A DNA stretch of 64,000 bases from Bacteroidaceae bacterium. Its GTDB lineage: Bacteria; Bacteroidota; Bacteroidia; Bacteroidales; Bacteroidaceae. The translations under genes were made by a program, and so were the position numbers. This document shows, piece by piece, positions 16,193-24,200 of this stretch. Position 1 is the first letter of the stretch. Each line of letters opens with the position of its first letter. A model generated the notes under the pieces. The model did no database searches, had not been told where the DNA came from, and saw only the letters and a program-made list of their open reading frames with translations. The stretch covers positions 1-64,000 of the forward strand of contig JAFSKK010000007.1 in the NCBI GenBank assembly GCA_017448965.1, written 5' to 3'.

Positions 16193-16827
16193 TTGTCCCC
16201 TTCCATTTCCGTCGATTGAACAAAGAGGGTGTCTCTCTCATCCGTCAGCATCAATCCCTCAAACTCATTCACTGTAGCCAGAAACGTAGCCAGTGGCTTT
16301 TCTGTGTTCCATGTGATGCTGAAACGTAATGTCCGTGGTTCTTCATCCACAAATGCAACGGTGCGATGGTAATGGATGCTCACCACCGTCAATATGCTGT
16401 CCAGCCGAACGTTGCTGAACTGCACTACGCCCTTCTCTGTCGGCACAATCACTTCGGACACTGCAGCACTGTCGTTCTTGGGCTCCACGCTTTTCTTTTC
16501 TGTTGTCAAGAAATGCACGGAAGCCCATACAAGCCCGCTCATCAGTATCAAGCAGACAAAAACAGCAACGATTTTGCGAAGTGGAAAGTGCTTTTTTGCA
16601 GCCCATGTTATAGGTTCCTTTTGCGACAATACTTGCTCTGCATCGGCACGTCGAACCTCCTCGCTACGCCCTTTTAGAGCAGTATCGAGAAAGATGAAAA
16701 CGGCTTCTTCTTCGGGAGAGAGGGAAGACTGAGAGGTGGAGAGCGCTTGATGAAGCATTCGTTCCTCTTCAAGAGTGAGGTCGCCCGACATCCATCGGTG
16801 TATCATGAGGTCAAGGTCTTCTTTCAT
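16189..16827 (-). CDS. Reduced FecR-like anti-sigma protein with C-terminal DUF4974 (module B)
   Basis: 212 residues. The acidic N-terminal helix region (about 1-60, MIHRWMSGDLTLEEERML) resembles the cytoplasmic sigma-binding part of FecR proteins. One membrane segment follows (about 85-105, IVAVFVCLILMSGLVWASV). The C-terminal about 70 residues (VQFSNVRLDSILTVVSIHYH to GLMLTDERDTLFV) match the DUF4974/STN-like fold. The large periplasmic FecR domain that normally lies between membrane and DUF4974 is missing; family members are usually 300-400 residues. It is 1 bp from the sigma gene and overlaps the receptor gene. Confidence 0.75.
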   Translation of the reverse strand: MKEDLDLMIHRWMSGDLTLEEERMLHQALSTSQSSLSPEEEAVFIFLDTALKGRSEEVRRADAEQVLSQKEPITWAAKKHFPLRKIVAVFVCLILMSGLVWASVHFLTTEKKSVEPKNDSAAVSEVIVPTEKGVVQFSNVRLDSILTVVSIHYHRTVAFVDEEPRTLRFSITWNTEKPLATFLATVNEFEGLMLTDERDTLFVQSTEMEGDK

Positions 16828-16828
16828 T

Positions 16829-17353
16829 TTACTTTTGTTTTAGGAGTGATTGAATTATTTGCTGACGGGCGGCACACAGGATGGAACGTACACTGTGAGG
16901 TTGAATGCCAACGATTCGCGCAATCTCGTCGGCTTCGAGTCCGTCGTCATATCTCATGTGGCAGATGCGGCGTTGTGCTTCGGGCATCTGCTCGATGCGT
17001 CGCCACAGCCATTCGTGGTTTTCCTTCTCTTCCAGCACGGTTTGAGGCGTTGTTTGGTGGGAAGGTTCCATGTGGTTCCATGTCTTTGTGTCCATTTCCG
17101 GCAGTGGTTCTTCGAAGTGCGTCCTTTCTCGACCGTTCTGGCTACGCATGAAGTCGATACAACAGTTGCGCACAATGCGTATGGCGATGCTTTCGTAGGG
17201 TGGAAAGATTCTTTCTCTCACCACCCACAGCCGCAATAGCGCATCTTGCACGGCATCTTCGGCATCAAGGCTGTTACCCATCATGCTTTGGGCAATTCGT
17301 GCCAGCATGGGGCGCAGCACTGTGATTCGGGTTTCAAATTCTTGAGGTGTCAT
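16829..17353 (-). CDS. ECF-type RNA polymerase sigma factor (module B)
   Basis: 174 residues. Region 2 includes MMGNSLDAEDAVQDALLRLW and the -10 recognition segment SIAIRIVRNCCIDFMRS. Region 4 includes MPEAQRRICHMRYDDGLEAD and the helix-turn-helix EIARIVGIQPHSVRSILCAA. The Asp/Glu-rich DAEDAVQD motif binds the core polymerase. It heads the module that ends in the STN receptor. Confidence 0.92.
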   Translation of the reverse strand: MTPQEFETRITVLRPMLARIAQSMMGNSLDAEDAVQDALLRLWVVRERIFPPYESIAIRIVRNCCIDFMRSQNGRERTHFEEPLPEMDTKTWNHMEPSHQTTPQTVLEEKENHEWLWRRIEQMPEAQRRICHMRYDDGLEADEIARIVGIQPHSVRSILCAARQQIIQSLLKQK

Positions 17354-17378
17354 ACACTCTTATAACGGCGGGGACTCG

Positions 17379-17386
17379 CAAAAGTA
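17379..17386 (-). promoter_or_regulatory. -7 box upstream of module B sigma factor
   Basis: TACTTTTG on the minus strand fits TAnnTTTG, 25 bp upstream of the sigma start. A matching TTTG at -33 is not seen. Confidence 0.45.
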
Positions 17387-17429
17387 AAGTGTAAAGAATG
17401 TTAAAAGTCTGTTTGAGCGTTATCTATAT

Positions 17430-17468
17430 AAAAAATGTGCATGGGAAGATGTGTTTCTTCTCATGCAC
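17430..17468 (-). terminator. Intrinsic terminator after the hypD-like gene
   Basis: On the minus strand GTGCATG-A-GAAGA pairs with TCTTC-C-CATGCAC (one internal mismatch) and is followed by six T residues. It lies 38 bp after the stop codon. Confidence 0.8.
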
Positions 17469-17505
17469 GTTTCTGTTCTGTGGTCATTGATGCTATGGTC
17501 AATGC

Positions 17506-20025
17506 TTACAGCGTTTCATTCTCCGTGCGGGCGATAATCTCGTTCTGCAACTGCTCCGTCATGTCGTTGAAGTAGTCAGAGTAGCCTGCTACGCGGACAA
17601 GCAGGTCTTTGTAGTCCTCTGGTTGCTTTTGGGCATCGAGCAGAGTCTGTGTGTCCACGATGTTGAACTGGATATGATGACCGCCCATGCTGAAGTAGGC
17701 ACGGATGAGGGAGACGAGTTTGCGCAGGTCTTCGTCACGTTTGAGAAGTGATGGAACGAAACGCACGTTCAGCAGGGTGCCGCCCGACTTCGTCTGGTCA
17801 AGCTTGCCCAGCGACTTGATGACCGCCGTAGGACCGTTGGTGTCGGCTCCATGTGCTGGCGATGTACCATCGCTGATGGCGAAGTGTGCCAGACGGCCGT
17901 TGACGGATGTGCCACAGACGGAACCGAAGTAGTTGTGGCAAGTCGTCGAGAGCATATTGAGTTGCGTCTTGCCGCCGCGCGTGTTGGGGTGTCCTTCGAT
18001 GGCATCCACAAGGTCGTCATACACTTTCACGGCAATCGTGTCAGCATACTCGTCATCATTGCCGAAGAACGGAGTCCTGTTCAGGATAAACTGACGCATC
18101 TTCTCATTGCCCTCGAAGTTCTCGCTGACCGCCTTGAGCAGTTCGTCCATCGTGAACTTCTTGTCCTCGAAGACATGCTTCTTTAGCGTAGAGAGACAAT
18201 CTGTAATGGTGCCGAGACCTGTACATTGGATGTAGGTCGTATTGTAGCGTGCGCCACCGCTATAGTAGTCGCGTCCACGGGTGATGCAGTCGTCGATGAA
18301 GAGGGAGAGGAACGTGGCTGGAGCATAGAGCGAGAACATACGCTCGATGTAGTTATTGACCGCCAGTTTCAGGTTGACGAAGTAAATCATCTGCTTGTGA
18401 TAAGCCTCATAGAGTTCCTCGTAGGTCTTGAATGTGCGTGGGTCGCCCGTCTCCAATCCCAGTTTCTTGCCCGTCATCGGGTCAATGCCGTTGTTGAGGG
18501 TGATTTCCAGAATCTTTGGAGTGTTCAGATAGCCTGTCAGAATGTAAGCTTCTTTGCCGAATGCTCCTACCTCGATACAGCCTGAGCAGCCGCCTTCGTT
18601 GGCATCTTCCTGAGTCTTTCCTTGCCGCACCAGTTCCTTCGTGTAGGTGTCAGGATTGAAGACGGAAGGGTAGCCGTGACCCTGACGAATCACTTTGGCA
18701 CCAGCCATCACGAACTCGTCAGGAGTGACCTTGCTCACATGGATGCTCAAGCCTGGTTGCAACTCGTGCAGTTCCTCTTGAATCTCCAGAATAATGTAAG
18801 AGAGTTCGTTGACGGCATTGTTGCCTTCCCTGTCGATACCACCAATGTTGATGTTGGTGAAGTCGTTGTATGTACCGCTCTCCAATGCTGTGATACCCAC
18901 CTTTGGAGGTGCTGGCTGGTTGTTGAACTTAATCCAGAAACAGGAGATGAGTTCCTTCGCCTTCTCACGGGTCATTGTGCCGTCAGCGAGTCCTTTCTGA
19001 TAGAAGGGGTAGAGGTGCTGGTCAATATGTCCAGGGTTCATGCAATCCCAACCGTTCAGTTCAGTCACAGTGCCCAGATGGACAAACCAGTACATCTGAA
19101 TCGCCTCCTGCATGTCGCGGGGTGCATGAGCAGGCACCCAACGACATACGTCAGCAATCTTACGAAGCTCTGAGACCCTCTCTGCCCTGCGGGCATCTCC
19201 CCCATAATGGGGAGAGCCATCCGGACGATTTCCCTCCCCATTATGGGGGAGGGTCGGGGAGAGGGTCTTCTCTAGTTCGTCAGCCATCTTCTCAGCCAAC
19301 TCAGCATGTCTTTCCGCAAAGAGGATGGCAGCATCGCAACTGATGTCCATCGCTTGCAGTTCCTGCTGCTTGTCTGTGGCTTCAGGGTCGTTGATGAAGT
19401 CGAGTTCGCTGAGGGTCTTGGCGATGAGTGCCTTGGTGTCCAGCAAACCGCGATGATACATCTTGCCGTCCATTGCCGTATGACCGCCAGCACGTTGCTC
19501 CATGAACTCTGTGAACACGCCCGCATGATAAGCCTCTTCCCACTCCTTGCTTACGTGGCTAAAGATGCGTTCGCGCTGAGTGCGTCCTTCCCAATAGGGG
19601 ATGACCTCACGCTCATAAGTGTCAATGTCTTCCTGCGAGATGTAGTAAGGCTGCAACTCACGGTCATTCAATGTGTGAAGATCCTCCACCGTATGGCAAG
19701 TCAATTCAGGGAACGTTGGAACCGCCTTGGGTACAGGACCACGTTCGCCAACAATCAGCTCGTCCTTGCCGATATAGATGGTTTTCTTCTTGCAAATCTC
19801 ATAGAAGTTTTTGGCGCGAAGGATGCAGTTAGGCATCTTGCCATAGTTCTCCTTGTAGAATGCCGTTTCAATCAGGGCACGTTCGATGGTCAGCATGGTG
19901 GGCGTGTCGATGCTCTGCTGATGCAGACGTTTCACGCGGTCATTCATGCCCCCCTCATTTTCAGGGTGCTGTAAAGCATAATTCATTTTGCTGTGCGGCT
20001 TGCGCATGGCGACAGTAGTTGTCAT
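17506..20025 (-). CDS. Glycyl radical enzyme, probable trans-4-hydroxy-L-proline dehydratase (HypD)
   Basis: Would remove water from trans-4-hydroxyproline to give pyrroline-5-carboxylate. 839 residues in the longest frame. The thiyl-radical site is Cys483 in GGCSGCIEVGAFGKEAYILT, with the C-x-E arrangement of dehydratases rather than the CC pair of pyruvate formate-lyase. The glycyl radical is Gly814 in VRVAGYSDYF. The Cys-to-Gly distance of 331 equals that I recall for C. difficile HypD (434 and 765). A start at 19947 (MNDRVKRLHQQ, with GAGGGGGG just before it) would remove 26 residues and fits the family N-terminus better. Residues 253-284 come from an in-frame palindromic insertion. It lies 26 bp after manA. 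Choline lyase and glycerol dehydratase are less likely by motif. Confidence 0.8.
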   Translation of the reverse strand: MTTTVAMRKPHSKMNYALQHPENEGGMNDRVKRLHQQSIDTPTMLTIERALIETAFYKENYGKMPNCILRAKNFYEICKKKTIYIGKDELIVGERGPVPKAVPTFPELTCHTVEDLHTLNDRELQPYYISQEDIDTYEREVIPYWEGRTQRERIFSHVSKEWEEAYHAGVFTEFMEQRAGGHTAMDGKMYHRGLLDTKALIAKTLSELDFINDPEATDKQQELQAMDISCDAAILFAERHAELAEKMADELEKTLSPTLPHNGEGNRPDGSPHYGGDARRAERVSELRKIADVCRWVPAHAPRDMQEAIQMYWFVHLGTVTELNGWDCMNPGHIDQHLYPFYQKGLADGTMTREKAKELISCFWIKFNNQPAPPKVGITALESGTYNDFTNINIGGIDREGNNAVNELSYIILEIQEELHELQPGLSIHVSKVTPDEFVMAGAKVIRQGHGYPSVFNPDTYTKELVRQGKTQEDANEGGCSGCIEVGAFGKEAYILTGYLNTPKILEITLNNGIDPMTGKKLGLETGDPRTFKTYEELYEAYHKQMIYFVNLKLAVNNYIERMFSLYAPATFLSLFIDDCITRGRDYYSGGARYNTTYIQCTGLGTITDCLSTLKKHVFEDKKFTMDELLKAVSENFEGNEKMRQFILNRTPFFGNDDEYADTIAVKVYDDLVDAIEGHPNTRGGKTQLNMLSTTCHNYFGSVCGTSVNGRLAHFAISDGTSPAHGADTNGPTAVIKSLGKLDQTKSGGTLLNVRFVPSLLKRDEDLRKLVSLIRAYFSMGGHHIQFNIVDTQTLLDAQKQPEDYKDLLVRVAGYSDYFNDMTEQLQNEIIARTENETL
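19173..19268. repeat. 96-bp nested palindromic element inserted in frame in hypD
   Basis: Terminal inverted repeats AGACCCTCTC (19173-19182) and GAGAGGGTCT (19259-19268) enclose two exactly complementary 18-bp arms, CTCCCCCATAATGGGGAG (19197-19214) and its complement (19234-19251), separated by 19 bases. Each arm is itself nearly palindromic. The length, 96 bp, is exactly 32 codons, and the frame stays open, adding a Pro/Gly/His-rich stretch (SPTLPHNGEGNRPDGS and so on) between two helices of the enzyme. Confidence 0.8.
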
Positions 20026-20051
20026 ATAGTTAATCTAAAGTTTAATGTTCT

Positions 20052-21095
20052 TTATTTGCTGGTGATATGCAGAAAACGTGTGATTTGCCTGCCTATGCTG
20101 CGATCCTTGTTGTCAATGTAAGCGTCAAGGATACGGGTCTTCTGGTGGAGAGGAATGACATCATAGTCGGCAATGGCGGCAGGGATAAGGGTGCTGTGAC
20201 CTTTGCGGAGCAGAATCTTGTCGCCTGTGGAACGTATGCATATACGGCAGTCACCTTCGATGCACATGCTGATGATGAAACTGTCATATTTGATGAGGTT
20301 GCGATGGAAAGGTGCGGTCATCTCTGTGACGCGCACACTGAAGAAAGGTGAGTCGATGATGCGGTTGGCTCGATCGGTCAGGTTGCTGTATTGCGTGCGG
20401 TAGTCATCCTCCACTTTGAAGTCGAGGGCTTGAGCAGCCAGTTCTGTGTGCAGTTCGCGTGGCTTGCCATCCATGCCTGGACGGTTGTAGTCGAAAATGC
20501 GATAAGTCACGTCCGACGACTGTTGCACCTCTGCTAAGAGGATGCCGCCACAGATGGCATGCACACGTCCAGCAGGGAGATAGAATACATCGCCAGCCTT
20601 CACAGTATGCTTGGCCAGCATATCAACAATGGTGCCATCGGCCACCCTTTGTTTGTATTCCTCAGGCGTAATCTCCTTTTTGAAACCTGCATACAGGTGG
20701 CTGCCAGGTTGGGCATCGATGATGTACCAGATTTCACTCTTTCCCAGTTTCCCATGTTCACGCTGAGCCATCTCGTCGTCAGGATGCACCTGAATGCTGA
20801 GGTCTTTCTCGGCATCGATGAACTTGACCAGCAACGGAAGTTTTCCTCCGTATTTCTTGGCAACGGCCCCCCCCAGAATGTGAGCAGGCGAGGTGCTGAT
20901 GACGCTTGCCAGGTCTTTGCCAGCCCAACTCCCGTTGCTGATGATGCTGGTGCTGGATGGAACGGTGCTTACTTCCCAACTCTCGCCGATAGGCTCATCG
21001 GAAGCTCTCATCTGTTTGTATGGACGCAAACGTTTACCACCCCACACGACGGGGTGCAGGTTGGGTTCGAAAAGGAAAGGATAAAGATGTGCCAT
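20052..21095 (-). CDS. manA: Mannose-6-phosphate isomerase, class I
   Basis: Interconverts mannose-6-phosphate and fructose-6-phosphate, feeding GDP-sugar synthesis. 347 residues, cupin fold. The N-terminal VVWGGKRL and EPIGESWEVS are typical of type I enzymes. The zinc-binding segments are SIQVHPDDE (Gln/His pair near residue 119) and the Glu of GKSEIWYI. The second part has FYLPAGRVHAICGGILLAEV. It is followed 26 bp later by hypD with no clear terminator between, so the two may be co-transcribed. Confidence 0.93.
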   Translation of the reverse strand: MAHLYPFLFEPNLHPVVWGGKRLRPYKQMRASDEPIGESWEVSTVPSSTSIISNGSWAGKDLASVISTSPAHILGGAVAKKYGGKLPLLVKFIDAEKDLSIQVHPDDEMAQREHGKLGKSEIWYIIDAQPGSHLYAGFKKEITPEEYKQRVADGTIVDMLAKHTVKAGDVFYLPAGRVHAICGGILLAEVQQSSDVTYRIFDYNRPGMDGKPRELHTELAAQALDFKVEDDYRTQYSNLTDRANRIIDSPFFSVRVTEMTAPFHRNLIKYDSFIISMCIEGDCRICIRSTGDKILLRKGHSTLIPAAIADYDVIPLHQKTRILDAYIDNKDRSIGRQITRFLHITSK

Positions 21096-21122
21096 AACTC
21101 ATGAAGTTTTTCTTACGACCGG

Positions 21123-21130
21123 CAAAGATA
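21123..21130 (-). promoter_or_regulatory. -7 box upstream of manA
   Basis: TATCTTTG on the minus strand, 27 bp upstream of the manA start, fits TAnnTTTG; the -33 element is weak. Confidence 0.5.
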
Positions 21131-21179
21131 GTGAAAAGTTGGGAGTTAGAAATGATGGGGCAGAAGATTTTTAGTGAGG

Positions 21180-21207
21180 AGTCTTGAATTAAGAGTCTTG
21201 AATTAGG
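21180..21207. repeat. 14-bp tandem duplication in the manA upstream spacer
   Basis: AGTCTTGAATTAAG is followed directly by AGTCTTGAATTAGG, between the manA promoter and the end of the next minus-strand gene. Its role is unknown. Confidence 0.5.
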
Positions 21208-21213
21208 ATTTTG

Positions 21214-24200
21214 TTATTTTCTGATCATCACTTTCTTTTTGCCCACGATATAAATGCCTGGTGCGGGTTTGCCTTTCACCTTGCGACCGTCCAGCATGTA
21301 TATGGCAGAAGCGGATGCGTCAGATGCTTGTCCCTTAGCATCATCCATCGGCACATCGGTGATGTCAGTGACAGTTTGGTTGCCACCATAGAAGAACAGG
21401 CGGAAGTGGTCGAACATCGTCCAATAGTAGGTGGGAGCGCTGGTGCACTTGATGCCGACACGTAAAGAACTGCCAGCATTTGCGAGTTGGGCACCGACAC
21501 TGCTGTCATAGAGACCTTTGGCAAAGTATTTCGAAGCGCCCACCATACAGTTGGGGATGTAAGTGCCGTCCGCCATCGTCTTGTCGCTGCCCCATCCTCC
21601 GTCGTTGAAGAGCGCTTTGGATTGCCGGTCGTCGCAGAGGTGGCAGACAGGGGCAGTTGTGCTGTTGATGTAGAGCGAGGTGGTGACTTTAGCGGTGCCT
21701 TTGTCGTAAGGGGTGAAGATGTCTTCAGGTTTGCCTGGTCGCTGGAAGGCGTATGCGCATAACTCATAAGTGCCAGAAGGCATGTCCTCGAGCACTTGAT
21801 AGAAGTTGAAAGTATTCTCATAGAACTCTACTGCTTGAGCCTCATAGTTACAATTACTATTGGTTGTTGTCCATCCGCTGGTGGCATCTTTGTCGAAATC
21901 GGGATTCTCCAGCATGAAGGTGAGGTCGAAGGGCTGTTCCACATCGGTGACGGATACACTGGAGAGGAACGTGACGGCAGCAGAACGAGCCTGTTGAGTG
22001 AGGGCATCCACTTCAACGCCCTTCGTGCAGGCTTCAGCTTGGGTTTCAAGAGTGCTTAAAGTGCTGCTGAGGGCAGCGTCGGCACCTTCCACATCTTCTT
22101 CGTGAGGAGTCTTGGCGAGTTTCCTGATTTGGGCAAGCATCTCTGCAAAGGCATCGCGGGCTTCGTCAATGTTGCCGTTGTCGAAGTTCAGCGCCTCTTC
22201 TGCTGTCATGATGAGCCAACGTTGAGTTGTGGCTGTGTTTGCGATGTTCCATGTTGTCGTCGCAGTCTTGCCGCTGGCTGTAGCGTTCAGCACAGGTGGA
22301 TTCGATGAACTCTCAGGATGAATGATGTAGTAGCCACGCTGACCTCCCACATCGACACGTCCGCGCATCAGGTGGAAATTGTCGTCCGAGGTGGGTGTGG
22401 TGTGTTTCACCGTCTTGATGCCGCTGGAATAAGTCATGTAATATCCAGTGGAAGCATTCTTCAGTTGATAATACTGGTTCGATGGTGTGAACGTGATATA
22501 CCATGCGGCAGCATCGTTGGTCGCAGCCTCTTCGGCAGTCATTGTCTTCCATTGCAGTTGATGAGTGGCAGTCTCTACCAGATAAGCGCTGTGCAGGCCA
22601 TGTTTCGAGTCCTCGTTCTTGATGTAATACTTCACGCCATCCTCTTGGTCGAAAGCATAGTAGGGTAGCGCATAGCCTATCTCGCCAGAACCAGGCAGAC
22701 CGTCCTCGTTCAGCGCCTGTGCCAGAATGCCCATCATGCAGTAGAGGTTGTCGTTGTGTGTGTCCTCATGTGCGCCGTTGCAGCCGTAAGGCCAGAGGTG
22801 CATGTCGTCACCAGCGAGAACACCGTCCGTGTTGTTGTCCCAGAAACGCAGGGCTTCCGTCACACGGTCACCCGCCCAGACACCGTTGGGTCGATAGTCG
22901 CCCGACCACCAATTGTTGTGTGTGCCTACACCAATGCCGTGGAAGGCTTCGTGCATGATGGTGCCCACCTGCTGATAGGATGAACTGGAACCCACTCTCA
23001 TGCTGCCGCCATAACTGCAGTCAGCCGTTGGTGTGCCAGGGCTGTAGGTGACGCTGATGCCAAAGCCGTGGATGCTGCTCAGGTTGTTCCAGTAGTAGTC
23101 GATGGCTGTGTTGATAGCATAGTTGATGCGGTCGTTGGTTTCCTCGTCACCACCGTTGTTGTACCAATGGCCGATGGTGCCTTTGGGGACAGTGACAAAC
23201 TTGATCACATCGCCATATCCCACAGCATAGTCACTGTTGATGGCATAGGCTCGCATATAGTAGATGGTGGCAGGTTTGAGGTCACGCAGCCAATAAATCT
23301 TGCCCGCTTGGTTCACGTACTCAGTGGTGCGGCTATCGGTCACCTTGGGGTCAGGGTTCTCGCTCCAGCAGAAGCCCTCTTCGACGATGGAGGAGCCAGA
23401 CACTGTGCTACGGCCGAAAGCCCATGTGGCACCACGCACGAAACGTGTGTCGGTCACCACCACAGGAGCCTTCCCGCTGCCTCCACCATTCAGCACCTTA
23501 TAGGCGAACGACGCTTCGGCCAGAGCGGTGATGGCGGCTTCGGCCTGATTGTCGGTTGTGGTTTCAACATCGTAAACCGTTTGGGCGGCATCGATGGCAT
23601 TCTGATAGTCAGCATTCTGGGCATCAGGAGCCTTGCTGATTTCATCCCTTGCGTCGGCAATGGCATCAGCCAGTCGTGCAAAGATTTCCTGCGAGGTGTC
23701 AGCCGTACTCATAGCCGACTCCAGAGCTGTGGCGGCAGCAGGCCAACCTTCAGCATCCGACTGTTCTGAGAGCGGTTTCGCCACAGTGATAGCCTCCGTC
23801 AGCGCTGTCTTGGCCTTGGTGTTCATGCGCTTCTGAACCAGCACCTCGGCTTGGGCGATGAGGTTGGAAAATGCCTCCTTCACATCGTCAAAACTATCGC
23901 TGATATATTCCAGTTGGAAGTTGTCCACAGAGAGCCAGTTTCCTGTAGCACCCTTGGCCTCGAAACCAATCTCCATCACGTCGGCCACTTGCACAAACTC
24001 CAGCGTGTAATTGGCACGCACACCGACATCCTTGGTTTGGGTGCCTGCGAATATCCATGCTCCCGTCTGTACTTGGTTGGGTGTGTCCTCTTGGATGTTC
24101 TGTGCGGCAGCCTTCAGACGGTAGCGTCCTGCGGGCATACTCGTCAGTGTCTGGCTCAGGCGGGCATCGCCCACAGCACCTCCACGTCCTGTCCATCGCT

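Noticed and set aside
18165..18185. Classifying the glycyl radical enzyme as pyruvate formate-lyase
   Set aside because: The active site is GCSGCIE with a C-x-E pattern rather than the adjacent Cys pair of formate-lyases, and the activase has the extra ferredoxin insert of the dehydratase class.
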